Shown here one piece after another: positions 27,852-36,165 of a stretch of 58,602 nt of DNA. The notes under the pieces are model-generated. The model saw only the letters and a list, made by a program, of their open reading frames with translations, was not told where the DNA came from and ran no database searches. The stretch is from Gemelliphila palaticanis. GTDB lineage: Bacteria; Bacillota; Bacilli; Staphylococcales; Gemellaceae. The DNA lies in NCBI GenBank assembly GCA_013415235.1, contig JACBYF010000009.1, positions 1 through 58,602 of the forward strand, in the 5' to 3' direction. How positions within the stretch are numbered: the stretch's first letter is position 1; each line of letters begins with the position of its first letter. Made by a program: the position numbers and the translations under genes.

Positions 27852-28108
27852 TTTGAAACAATTTTTTCTAAAGGATAATCCCAATCATAATTTTTAATAA
27901 GCAACAAAATATAGTTTCCATTTTCATCATAATTTGGATACCATCCCAAATCTATGATTAAATTTGCTTTCTCATTGAATAATTGTAATAAATCTTCATG
28001 TAATTCATAGCAATCTCGTTTGCTATGAACACCTATATCATATTCTGTAAAATTATTACATTCTATACGCCATCCAGCTTTAAACCTAAGTGGTTGTAAC
28101 TCATACAT
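27779..28108 (-). CDS. hypothetical protein of the immunity array
   Basis: A protein of 109 residues beginning MYELQPLRFKAGWRIECNNF. The ATG at 28108 follows a strong GTGGAGG site; a longer frame (to 28171) has no sensible spacing to a ribosome site and may carry the tail of a lost gene. Middle segment LIIDLGWYPNYDENGNYILLLI and terminal EYIEKWINWTFWRKYDE. A fragment of a second copy is at 22777-22876. Likely a small immunity-type protein; family not named. Confidence 0.62.
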   Translation of the reverse strand: MYELQPLRFKAGWRIECNNFTEYDIGVHSKRDCYELHEDLLQLFNEKANLIIDLGWYPNYDENGNYILLLIKNYDWDYPLEKIVSKSKSEIVEYIEKWINWTFWRKYDE

Positions 28109-28221
28109 AATTCTATTTACCTCCACAAATTCTAATTTATCTTTTTCTACATCAACAAGGTCAAGAAGCATCCCTCACTCTGAAGAACTCGGTCAATTCT
28201 AATTTATTTCCTTCTCAAAAG

Positions 28222-28770
28222 TTATGGGATATTACTATATGTTAAGGTTGAAAAATCTGTATCCTCTATTTCTGCAATCATAACATCATTTTTTTCAACA
28301 ATAAGTCCTGTTTTAAAAACTCCATTTTTTACTTTTTCTTCGATTGTCATTAAAAATTTCGCATCATCATAACATATATAATCTTCTTTTGGGCAATTTT
28401 CTAAACTACCATATTTTTCATAAATATAAGTAGGTGATGAAAGCCAATAAATAAGTTTTGCAGTTTCTATATCACATAAAGAATGGTTAATTATTTGCTC
28501 TGATAAAAAATTTCCAGCATCAAAATTGTATTCAGCAGCCAATAGATGAAGTTCCTCTGATGATGAAATCTGCTTAATTTCTTCTTTTACTTGATTTTTA
28601 TAAGCTTCAAATCCCATTTCTCTTTGTTTAAGGTATTCCTTATAAAAATCTTCCTCTTCATTGCCTTTCATGGCTTTGTAAAAGTCTTCTTTTTCCATAT
28701 TAAAATAATACTTATCTCCTGCAATTTCTGCTTTTAATAGAATGTTTTCTAAAGATTCTCTTGTATCCAT
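28222..28770 (-). CDS. DUF4274-like protein, putative immunity protein
   Basis: A 182-residue protein. The central part, SSEELHLLAAEYNFDAGNFLSEQIINH followed by CDIETAKLIYWLSSPTYIYE, fits DUF4274 (a helix, a W/F-D-x-G turn, then a helix reporting Ala-Leu-x-x-Tyr/Trp). An N-terminal acidic helical extension precedes it. ATG behind AGGAGGCAGATT, a good ribosome site. Confidence 0.65.
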   Translation of the reverse strand: MDTRESLENILLKAEIAGDKYYFNMEKEDFYKAMKGNEEEDFYKEYLKQREMGFEAYKNQVKEEIKQISSSEELHLLAAEYNFDAGNFLSEQIINHSLCDIETAKLIYWLSSPTYIYEKYGSLENCPKEDYICYDDAKFLMTIEEKVKNGVFKTGLIVEKNDVMIAEIEDTDFSTLTYSNIP

Positions 28771-28802
28771 AATCTGCCTCCTACTTAAAATTAGAAATCC
28801 TA

Positions 28803-29336
28803 CTAAATAAACTTATCTTTTATTTTTAATAATTCATCACATTTTCTTTCAAATACAGCCTTATTCATCCCCTTTTCTATGGCTAAATTGTAGTATTTAT
28901 CAAATTCATGATGATCATTTGCTTTTATTACAGCTAAAATTTCTGCAAAATATCCCCAAGCATCGTTAAACTGCCTTGTTGTTTTATAATTTTCTCTTTT
29001 AGGTATATAGTCTAGTTTAACAAAATATCTGTGTAAAACTTGACTCCACGATTTAACATCATCATCATAACAAAAGTATTTCGTCTTAAATAAATCCCCA
29101 AATCTTCTATTCCAAATTTTAAATTCATCAGGAAGATACCAATACTTTAAATCTAAAATTTCTTTAACCACTCTTTCAAAAATAGCACTTGGTTGCCCTT
29201 CAGAGATCATAATCTCTGCTGCCTCTTCTTTAAGAACTTCATAAACTTCTTCTTTGTCTAATAATAAAAAAGATATTTTTATTTTATATGAGAATGGTTT
29301 TTCTTTGGTTAAAATATTATATTTTTTATATTTCAT
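28803..29336 (-). CDS. hypothetical protein of the immunity array
   Basis: A 177-residue helical protein: KIKISFLLLDKEEVYEVL, ILDLKYWYLPDEFKIWNRRF, WSQVLHRYFVKLDYIPKR, EILAVIKANDHHEFDKYYN. Rich in aromatic residues, with no known signature. AAAGGAGAT precedes the start. Confidence 0.62.
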   Translation of the reverse strand: MKYKKYNILTKEKPFSYKIKISFLLLDKEEVYEVLKEEAAEIMISEGQPSAIFERVVKEILDLKYWYLPDEFKIWNRRFGDLFKTKYFCYDDDVKSWSQVLHRYFVKLDYIPKRENYKTTRQFNDAWGYFAEILAVIKANDHHEFDKYYNLAIEKGMNKAVFERKCDELLKIKDKFI

Positions 29337-29425
29337 AAAAATCTCCTTTATATTTGAATTGTTTCATACTCAAATTAAATGTTTTCCATATTTTCCACTG
29401 TTTAAAACATTAAAAATTTATGTAA

Positions 29426-30328
29426 CTACCTTGTTAATACACGAGTCAGAAACTCTTTTTCTATTTCTGCAACTGTCATTTTTGTCCTAACATCAAGATT
29501 TTCTTCGTAATTTTTCGTAAGTACTCTCATCACGCACTCTTTAAATTCTTCTGCTGTTTTTTGCCTATAATAATCAAAGTAATGAAATGCTCCACTCGAG
29601 CATCTTCCCCAGTCAGCTAAATATCCAATAATTTCAAAAGCACAGTCATTATATTTTTCAAATCGTTTTGTTCCATTGCTCTTTAAATATCCGGAAACTA
29701 AATTTACAAAATAGTGATAGAATATTGGGTCTCTAAATGAATTATATTCTTTACTATGAAAACTTGGATCAATAATATGTGCTTTTAACACGTCTTCCAT
29801 AGTTGGTTTTTCTTTCATTTTAATATCCGTTTGAATATAATGATAAAATGTTTCTTTATCATAAAATTTACCTTCAACAGCGATAATAACTCCCCACATA
29901 CCATCTACATAATTAAATAGCATCACAGCACCATTTCGATATTTACTTTTTATCTCAACAGGTGGAGCTACTCTTTTCTTCGGCTTTTCTTTTTTAACAC
30001 TAATTTTTTCAAAAAACTTTTCTAAGTTTTTACTTCTTTGTTTGATAAATTTATTATCTGCACCTAATTCTTCATTTACTTTTAAATCTTCCTCACTAAT
30101 AATGATATTTTTTACTTCATTTAAAAATTCATCATCAAGTTGTCCTATTTCCCACATACAATGAGCAAGAGCAAAAATTACATTAAACCTATCTTCATTA
30201 TATTCTTCTAAGAGTAGTGAATTTTTTATATCTTGTACTTTTTCTCCGAGATTGTATCTTCTGTAAAATTCTTCTTTTATATCAAGTGATGTATCATTTC
30301 CAAAAATACTAGCACTCCAAGCTCCCAT
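29426..30328 (-). CDS. DUF4259 domain protein, putative immunity protein
   Basis: A 300-residue protein. It begins MGAWSASIFGNDTSLDIKEEF, the DUF4259 signature (MGAWG-x-x-x-F-x-N-D). VIFALAHCMWEIGQLDDEF follows, with the typical internal helix pair. From about residue 120 a second domain (MLFNYVDGMWGVIIAVEGKF) is present, so it is longer than a bare DUF4259 protein. It lies 17 bp after the DUF4375 gene. Confidence 0.8.
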   Translation of the reverse strand: MGAWSASIFGNDTSLDIKEEFYRRYNLGEKVQDIKNSLLLEEYNEDRFNVIFALAHCMWEIGQLDDEFLNEVKNIIISEEDLKVNEELGADNKFIKQRSKNLEKFFEKISVKKEKPKKRVAPPVEIKSKYRNGAVMLFNYVDGMWGVIIAVEGKFYDKETFYHYIQTDIKMKEKPTMEDVLKAHIIDPSFHSKEYNSFRDPIFYHYFVNLVSGYLKSNGTKRFEKYNDCAFEIIGYLADWGRCSSGAFHYFDYYRQKTAEEFKECVMRVLTKNYEENLDVRTKMTVAEIEKEFLTRVLTR

Positions 30329-30345
30329 TGTTTTCTCCTTTCCAA

Positions 30346-30870
30346 TTAATATCCATCATATTCTCCCTCAAATACAAATTTTTCAGGGTAATCTTTGATA
30401 TAGTTTAGTTCATTTTCTTCTCCTTCATATTTATAAATAAAGTCGTCAGCTTCATCTAAAACTTTTAAAAATTCTTCTTCATTTTTTTCTTCTAATCTTT
30501 CAAGCATATTCCATCTTTCTTCTCTACTAAAGGAAATTTTTCCATCACAATAATCTATAACTTCCATAAAATTAGCTGCAAATTTAGGCATTCCAAAATG
30601 TTTAAAACCATTTAAAGCATCTTCCCACACAATTCCTGTTGAATTATATAAAAATTGGTGATGCCCTCCATTATTTACCTCTGCAAAATACCAAGTGATA
30701 GCAAGTAAATACCTTTGCTCTAAAGCAAAACCTTCTGCGGATTCAATATAATCTTCATAGCTATCATAAATATTAATTGTCCACCACATAGGTTCACAAA
30801 TAGCCCAAGACTCATCAATATTTTGAATATCCTCTATGGTAATTTTTTTGTAGATTCTTTTCTTTTTCAA
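30346..30870 (-). CDS. DUF4375 (DMP19-like) protein, putative immunity protein
   Basis: A 174-residue protein starting at a TTG (30868-30870) placed 9 bp after AAGGAG. ITIEDIQNIDESWAICEPMWW, NNGGHHQFLYNSTG and FKHFGMPKFAANF match the C-terminal domain of the 347-residue protein at 17196-18239. The upstream DNA still holds traces of the missing N-terminal half, so this is a surviving domain of a once longer gene. It is the first gene of the array as now read. Confidence 0.75.
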   Translation of the reverse strand: MKKKRIYKKITIEDIQNIDESWAICEPMWWTINIYDSYEDYIESAEGFALEQRYLLAITWYFAEVNNGGHHQFLYNSTGIVWEDALNGFKHFGMPKFAANFMEVIDYCDGKISFSREERWNMLERLEEKNEEEFLKVLDEADDFIYKYEGEENELNYIKDYPEKFVFEGEYDGY

Positions 30871-31230
30871 TTTCGGTCGCTCCTTTTCTTCTTTATCTTT
30901 ATATTCTAAATATTTTTACTCTGTATAATTGTATTTTTCCTTATTATTTTCTAAGATATATTCGAAATATATTTCTGCTATATAATTATATGTCCCCTAT
31001 TATTTTCTAAAATATAATTAATCATTTTACTGTAACAAATTACTTTTATACAATCACTAACTATTTCATCATAACCCTTCTGAAAAGATTTATCTAACAT
31101 ACTTAAAGCTTTTTTACATTAAATTAACAACTTTCTATGTATTCTTCTGCTACTCTATAAAAAATAGTCATTGACACTTCGTACTTTCCAATATTGTTAT
31201 ACGCTCTTTAAATTCAACTAATTAATTATC
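30871..31230 (-). pseudogene. decayed N-terminal half of the DUF4375 gene
   Basis: Translation of 31210-31140 gives RAYNNIGKYEVSMTIFYRVAEEY, matching RAYNNNGKYEEAMAIL of the protein at 17196-18239. Further down, MLDKSFQKGYDEIVSDCIKV and ILENNR correspond to the helices before its DUF4375 domain. Stops and frame shifts interrupt it, and a short local repeat (ATTATTTTCTAA) has been duplicated around 30940-31010. Confidence 0.65.
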
Positions 31231-31432
31231 AACATCTTAATTTACTTTATATAATTATATCATTTAAAATTTAAATTGTATAATTATATCAGTAAAATAA
31301 CAATTATAATTACATATTAATTGAAATATTATTTTATTTGTATTTTCATTTCAATTATTTTCTTCAAATTATCATTTTATAAAATTAGAAAATATTAAAA
31401 AAAGGATAATAAACAATAACTTTTAATTTGTA
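31231..31432. other. AT-rich divergent intergenic region
   Basis: No gene seen. It holds two copies of TATAATTATATCA about 29 bp apart and several TATAAT-like boxes on the minus strand that could start transcription of the array; none has a clear -35. Confidence 0.45.
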
Positions 31433-31461
31433 TTGAGCATCAACTTTTTACATGATACAAT
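31433..31461 (+). promoter_or_regulatory. promoter of first lipoprotein gene
   Basis: TTGAGC (31433-31438), 17-bp spacer ending ACATGA, and TACAAT (31456-31461). The ACATGATAxAAT block recurs at the second lipoprotein gene. Confidence 0.68.
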
Positions 31462-31524
31462 AAAAGTGTGAATGGGAGAATTATTTTAAATATATTAATT
31501 AAAAATTTTTAGGGGAGGCATTTT

Positions 31525-32244
31525 ATGAAAAAGAAATTTTTAACTACACTTTTACTAACATCATCAGCTATTTTGCTTACATCGTGTAATACCACAAATA
31601 CTAGTACAATTAATAGTACAGCTGATGAAAAGTTAGAATATGTATTTAATAATACTAAAGTTTTACATAGTATAGATACTGCATCTTTACAAGAAATACA
31701 AGCCAAAATGGAAGAAGCAATAGCTCTAGGTAAATCTACTAATTATGAAAATTTACCTTTAAAAGAAAATAGTAAAGAATTGTTATTTAATTATAGTGTA
31801 ACAAATGAGCCAATATCTTATGTAAACTATAACTTTTTTAATAATCTTACTTCTGCTGATAAAGAAAAAGTTTATTCTTTACACAACACACAAGTATTTA
31901 GTGAAAAAAAATCTGTGCAATTTGCTGATTACGTAAAAATAAATGCAGAAAAATATTCTCTAGACAAATCTTTTCTAAATAAAAATGAATTGTTGGCTGT
32001 AACTCACAATTATCAAATTAATCCAAGATTAGATATAATATCGTTAAAACGAAACTTTTTTGAAGACAAAGAAAATATTGGGAAATATACAGTTATATAT
32101 GATTTAAAATTATCTCTAAAAAACTTAAATCACAAAGAAATAGAAGATATAAAATCAGTTTCTAATTCACTTTCAGAAAAAATAGGTGCTCAAGTAACTG
32201 TAGAAAATGAAACTTTAAATGTTAGATTTACTATTTACGTTTAA
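31525..32244 (+). CDS. lipoprotein of unknown function (paralogue 1)
   Basis: A 239-residue exported lipoprotein: basic start MKKKFLTT, hydrophobic stretch, lipobox LLTSC with the modified Cys at residue 21. The mature part is Asn/Lys/Glu-rich with HNYQINPRLDIISLKR, matching YITINPRIKIKN in the next gene, and ends in a strand pattern after KSVSNSLSEKIG. No family is recognised. AGGGGAGG is a strong ribosome site. A terminator follows, so it is transcribed alone. Confidence 0.8.
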   Translation: MKKKFLTTLLLTSSAILLTSCNTTNTSTINSTADEKLEYVFNNTKVLHSIDTASLQEIQAKMEEAIALGKSTNYENLPLKENSKELLFNYSVTNEPISYVNYNFFNNLTSADKEKVYSLHNTQVFSEKKSVQFADYVKINAEKYSLDKSFLNKNELLAVTHNYQINPRLDIISLKRNFFEDKENIGKYTVIYDLKLSLKNLNHKEIEDIKSVSNSLSEKIGAQVTVENETLNVRFTIYV

Positions 32245-32256
32245 TTTAATACATAC

Positions 32257-32290
32257 AAATCCAAGACATCAAAATCTTGGATTTTTTATT
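32257..32290 (+). terminator. terminator after first lipoprotein gene
   Basis: AAATCCAAGA / TCTTGGATTT hairpin followed by TTTATTTTT on the plus strand. Confidence 0.85.
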
Positions 32291-32512
32291 TTTAATATAT
32301 TAATATTTTTTAATTTTGGTTAAAACAATTTTATTATATTAATACTTTGCTCTTAACTTAAAGTTTTTTAATAAATTTATGACTAATTATAGTTTTCTAT
32401 GTAATATTTTATTTATTAAAAATCAATTATTTATTTTATACAGATACAACATTTTAATTATGAAAATTATTAACAAATTATATTTTTACAACTTGGAAAT
32501 CTCTAAGCTGAT

Positions 32513-32541
32513 TTGAATGATAACGATTTACATGATATAAT
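32513..32541 (+). promoter_or_regulatory. promoter of second lipoprotein gene and membrane-protein array
   Basis: TTGAAT (32513-32518), 17-bp spacer ending ACATGA, and TATAAT (32536-32541). It resembles the promoter at 31433-31461, and the leaders share AAAAATTTTTAGGGG. Confidence 0.75.
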
Positions 32542-32605
32542 ATAAATGATAACTAAATATCTATATTACTTATATTAATTTAAAAATTTTTAGGGGGTTT
32601 TTATT

Positions 32606-33289
32606 ATGAAAAAGAAATTATTAGTTTTTATGTTAGCTACATCGACTATTTTAACTGCTTGTAATAGTAAATCAGCAACTACCTGTCCTAGTGCTGATGA
32701 AATCTATGATTATTTATCTATGCAAAGCAACACATCAGATTTCTCAACAACTAAACCTAAAAAAGCTACTGATACAGAGGTTTTTTATAGTATTCCCGCA
32801 ATAAAAAATTTAGAAGAATCGGCAGAATATAAACTAAAAGGTAGAAATAAATATTTACAAATTATAGAGCATGGTAAAGAAAATGGAAAGTCAGAATATT
32901 TTAATGAAAAAGAATACAATAAAGCCGTGGAAAATAAAGAGGATATTTTTTATGCAACAGTAGAAAATAATCTAGATGGCTATTTCAAAATAGGTCTTAT
33001 AAACTATTCTACAGATAAAACTTTTAAAGATCAAAGTAAGCTAATAGCCGCTTATCCTTACATAACTATAAATCCTAGAATTAAAATAAAAAATGTTAAC
33101 GAATATAATTACAATAAAGATACTAGAGCACTTTTTAACTATGAACTTTATTTAGACTTATCAAATTTAACAGATGCAGAAATAAAAGCAATTAATAAAC
33201 AGCTAAATATTGAAAGTGACAAGCTTGAAAAAGAAGTTTTAATAAAAAATTTACTACCTTTATTAAATAACGATACAGCACAAGAATAG
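32606..33289 (+). CDS. lipoprotein of unknown function (paralogue 2)
   Basis: A 227-residue lipoprotein with signal MKKKLLVFMLATSTILTAC (lipobox ILTAC, Cys19). Similar in plan to the preceding lipoprotein: the shared block PYITINPRIKIKNV and a final helix-strand region NLTDAEIKAINKQLN, comparable with NLNHKEIEDIKSVSN. It is followed after only 10 bp by the first small membrane protein, suggesting one transcript and joint function at the cell surface. Confidence 0.8.
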   Translation: MKKKLLVFMLATSTILTACNSKSATTCPSADEIYDYLSMQSNTSDFSTTKPKKATDTEVFYSIPAIKNLEESAEYKLKGRNKYLQIIEHGKENGKSEYFNEKEYNKAVENKEDIFYATVENNLDGYFKIGLINYSTDKTFKDQSKLIAAYPYITINPRIKIKNVNEYNYNKDTRALFNYELYLDLSNLTDAEIKAINKQLNIESDKLEKEVLIKNLLPLLNNDTAQE

Positions 33290-33299
33290 GAGTGATTTT

Positions 33300-33668
33300 A
33301 TGCTAGATAGAACTAAATATTTTACGAAAACTATTTTAATATTTTTTTCAATATTTATTATATCTATTGTACTTAGTGTTTATTTTAGTAACTTTAAATT
33401 ATGTAGTTGGTTAATTATTATAGGAGTAATCTTTTTCTTTTACAGACAATATAATTTTATAAAATTAAATTATAACTATAGTAACAATAAAACTTTTATA
33501 ATATTTCTAAGTTTATCCATATTATTAATAATATCACACTACATTTATTTAAAAGATATCAATAAACCTATTAATTTTATAAGTAATATGATTTTATACA
33601 TTGCTTTACCTACATCTTCTTTAATTTTTAATACTATTGAGTCAAAAATTAAAAGTTCTATTAATTAG
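33300..33668 (+). CDS. small four-helix membrane protein (array member 1)
   Basis: A 122-residue protein with four hydrophobic helices (ILIFFSIFIISIVLSVYF, LCSWLIIIGVIFFFY, TFIIFLSLSILLIISHYIYL, ISNMILYIALPTSSLIF) and a short polar loop after helix 2. ATG behind AGGAGTGAT. No named family. Confidence 0.72.
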   Translation: MLDRTKYFTKTILIFFSIFIISIVLSVYFSNFKLCSWLIIIGVIFFFYRQYNFIKLNYNYSNNKTFIIFLSLSILLIISHYIYLKDINKPINFISNMILYIALPTSSLIFNTIESKIKSSIN

Positions 33669-33690
33669 ATATAGTAAAGATGTGCATATT

Positions 33691-33922
33691 ATGTATGAAT
33701 TAAGAAAAAAATATTTATATAGACCGTTAATATTATTTATAGTATGTTAATAAAAAACATCGAAATATAATAATAGCTATGGGCGTATTAGGATATTTAG
33801 CTGCAATAGTATTAATTTTTATACATAGTGGCTTTTTAAAATTTGTTATTAATTCAATTTTTGTAGCAATACCTATCGTTACTAATAATATAGACCACAA
33901 AATTTTAAATCAAACAGAATAA
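33691..33922 (+). pseudogene. broken small membrane protein (array member 2)
   Basis: Starts MYELRKKYLYRPLILFIVC then stop; a +1 frame continues HRNIIIAMGVLGYLAAIVLI and IPIVTNNIDHKILNQTE with stop at 33922. This is one gene split by a frameshift, and the first helix pair is shortened. A 47-residue frame from ATG 33779 might still be read but has no ribosome site. Confidence 0.65.
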
Positions 33923-33940
33923 TTTTAAAGGAGAAAGTTT

Positions 33941-34369
33941 ATGAGTAGCAAATTTATAACTACAGAAGAAAAAATAAAAATAGAAAAACTAAATAAAATA
34001 TCTAATATTTTAAATTTTTTATTTGCTATGTCTCTTAATATATTAACTCATGTAAATTTTAAAAAAGAATTAGCTATTGTTTTAATAATTTTGTCATATA
34101 TCCTTGCTTATATAGGATATAAATTAGAGTTAAAGCAGTTTATAGTAAAAACCGAAAGAGTAAAAAAATGGACTTTTGCTTATTTTGTTATAAATATAAT
34201 ATTTTCACATTTAGTAATAATAGCATTATTATTTATAGAAAAAGAAGATCCTAATTTTTATATTCCTATTAGCATAATAGCAATTTTGGTAATAATTAAT
34301 ATAGTTTATAGTAAAGTTTTTAAAAATAATGAATACAACAATTTAAAAATAAACCTAGAAGAAATTTAA
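33941..34369 (+). CDS. small four-helix membrane protein (array member 3)
   Basis: A 142-residue protein with four hydrophobic helices: ISNILNFLFAMSLNILTHV, LAIVLIILSYILAYIGY, WTFAYFVINIIFSHLVIIAL and FYIPISIIAILVIINIVY, with a basic loop (KTERVKKW) between helices 2 and 3. AAAGGAGAAAG precedes ATG. Same plan as its neighbours. Confidence 0.72.
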   Translation: MSSKFITTEEKIKIEKLNKISNILNFLFAMSLNILTHVNFKKELAIVLIILSYILAYIGYKLELKQFIVKTERVKKWTFAYFVINIIFSHLVIIALLFIEKEDPNFYIPISIIAILVIINIVYSKVFKNNEYNNLKINLEEI

Positions 34370-34389
34370 TAAAACTGGAGGTATTTTTT

Positions 34390-34785
34390 ATGAATAACTT
34401 TTTTGAAAATAAAGACCCACAAAATAAATTTATGAAAATTATAGTTGCTGTTATCGTATTTCTTATATTTTCTTTCTTACTTTCAAAAGGATATACATTT
34501 ATTGCAATATCTATATTTTCTCTTTTTGTATTTTATTTGTTAATAACAAACTACTTGAAAGAATTAAAAAAAATAAAAATATACTCAAAAAAAGTAAAAT
34601 ATCTAATAATAACAGAGTTTTCTTTAATAATATTAATATATATTTTATTAATAAATCATTTAATAAACTACAAACCCTCAGGAGAAAAACCTATTATACT
34701 ATTTTTCGCTATAGCATTAGGATTAATAATTAAACTAGTTACAGAAATTTTAAAATATAAAGAAAGAAAAAGTATAAAGGAGTGA
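34390..34785 (+). CDS. small four-helix membrane protein (array member 4)
   Basis: A 131-residue protein: helices FMKIIVAVIVFLIFSFLLS, YTFIAISIFSLFVFYLLI, YLIITEFSLIILIYILLI and ILFFAIALGLIIKLVTEIL, and a Lys-rich loop KELKKIKIYSKKVK after helix 2. ACTGGAGG precedes ATG; the next gene starts 4 bp after its stop. Confidence 0.72.
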   Translation: MNNFFENKDPQNKFMKIIVAVIVFLIFSFLLSKGYTFIAISIFSLFVFYLLITNYLKELKKIKIYSKKVKYLIITEFSLIILIYILLINHLINYKPSGEKPIILFFAIALGLIIKLVTEILKYKERKSIKE

Positions 34786-34789
34786 TATT

Positions 34790-35239
34790 ATGAATTTATT
34801 AAAAAATCCTTTTATTCAAATACTGATATTAGCAATAACAACAGTACTATTTTTTGTTGCAATTTACTATAATTATCACAATTTAGTTTCTGTACTATGT
34901 ATTGTAATTACTATAGTTTGGGGAATATATAGATACAAAAAAGCTCTAGAAATAGTAAAAGAAAAACAGAATAATATGTTAGTAAAAAAATATAAAAGAT
35001 TAGTAATTTTAGACAATTTATTAGTAACAGGTATTATTATAATCATACCTATACATTCTTTATTAGCAAATTCTGGACTAAGTTATGAAATTAAAAAAAA
35101 TATATCCAAACTTTACATATTAGTACTATTAGCTTATATTATTATAAACTTATACTATTTATCAAAAAGAAAATCATTGTTTAAAAAAATATACGAACAG
35201 TTAGGAATAGATCCTAATTTTGAAAGATTAGAATTTTAA
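34790..35239 (+). CDS. small four-helix membrane protein (array member 5)
   Basis: A 149-residue protein: IQILILAITTVLFFVAIYY, LVSVLCIVITIVWGIY, LVILDNLLVTGIIIIIPIH and LYILVLLAYIIINLYYL, with a basic loop RYKKALEIVKEKQ after helix 2. Ribosome site AAGGAG overlaps the end of the gene before. Confidence 0.72.
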   Translation: MNLLKNPFIQILILAITTVLFFVAIYYNYHNLVSVLCIVITIVWGIYRYKKALEIVKEKQNNMLVKKYKRLVILDNLLVTGIIIIIPIHSLLANSGLSYEIKKNISKLYILVLLAYIIINLYYLSKRKSLFKKIYEQLGIDPNFERLEF

Positions 35240-35260
35240 TTATAAAAAAGGAGAAGTATT

Positions 35261-35671
35261 ATGATAACTATTTGGACTAAAACACAGAAAATATTATTTT
35301 TAATTATTGCTGTTATTATTATATATATTGTATTTGCTATTCATAATCTATATTATCTTCCTATAATAAATATATTAATTTCATATTCAGTATATTTGGA
35401 GTATAAAAACATCAACAATAAAGTTAGTAAACAGAATAAACATTATAACGAATTTTTAAAACTATCAGCTAAAAGCTTCATTTCAAGTTTAATTTTTGTA
35501 AATCTATTGGTGTTAACATTAGTAGTAAATGAATTAAAAGAATTTTTATATAACAAATACAATATTGAAAATTTCTTTTTAATACTTATTATTTTTTACT
35601 TATCTATAGCTTTATTTAGTACATATTTATACAACAAGAGAAAAAATTTTTTAAACAATATAAATAAGTAA
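35261..35671 (+). CDS. small four-helix membrane protein (array member 6)
   Basis: A 136-residue protein beginning MITIWTKTQKILFLIIAVII, with four helices and the loop EYKNINNKVSKQNKHYNEF after helix 2. The start is nearly the same as that of the following broken gene (MITIWTKAQKIL), and the loop (EYKNI) recurs, showing direct tandem duplication. AAAAGGAGAAG precedes ATG. Confidence 0.73.
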   Translation: MITIWTKTQKILFLIIAVIIIYIVFAIHNLYYLPIINILISYSVYLEYKNINNKVSKQNKHYNEFLKLSAKSFISSLIFVNLLVLTLVVNELKEFLYNKYNIENFFLILIIFYLSIALFSTYLYNKRKNFLNNINK

Positions 35672-35702
35672 TTTTTCAACATATCATACAAGGGAGATTT
35701 AT

Positions 35703-36104
35703 ATGATAACTATTTGGACTAAAGCACAAAAAATACTTTCTTTAGCTATTATTGTTACGATGATTTCAATGCTATTTATTAAAAATACACTTTAAGCAGT
35801 ACCAATTATAATTCTATTAATTAGTAGCTCTGTCTATTTAGAATACAAAAATATAAAAAATATAACTAACAAAAATAATATAAAATACGATGAATTTGCT
35901 AAAATATTAAAAGTAGAATTTATTAAAAACTTAATATTTTATAATATGATATTTTTAATTATTCCTTTTTCACATTTAAACATTTTATATTTAGAAAATG
36001 ACTTCTTTTTAGTTAGAATGATATACACAATAATCATAATTGCAACCTTAATTTTTAGCGTAATTTTAAGAAGAAAGAAAAAGAAATTTTTATTAAATAT
36101 TTAA
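35703..36104 (+). pseudogene. broken small membrane protein (array member 7, single stop)
   Basis: Reads MITIWTKAQKILSLAIIVTM, then a TAA stop after FIKNTL, then in the same frame AVPIIILLISSSVYLEYKNI through to LRRKKKKFLLNI at 36104. One nonsense codon separates it from an intact 133-residue relative of the gene before. The ribosome site GGGAG is intact. Confidence 0.8.
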
Positions 36105-36126
36105 AATTAGAAAACATACCAAAATA

Positions 36127-36156
36127 AAAACTCAAGTGAAATATCACTCGAGTTTT
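36127..36156. terminator. bidirectional terminator
   Basis: AAAACTCAAGTG / CACTCGAGTTTT with A and T runs on either side, between the membrane-protein array and the convergent metallopeptidase gene. Confidence 0.82.
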
Positions 36157-36165
36157 TTATTCATA

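Noticed and set aside
16564..30870. A hidden toxin domain among the array genes
   Set aside because: No long secreted protein, LXG, RHS or pre-toxin motif or nuclease active site could be read; all members are small and mostly acidic.
13781..31230. Mobile element or prophage origin for the array
   Set aside because: No integrase, transposase, terminal repeats, attachment sites or phage structural genes were found; flanks look chromosomal.
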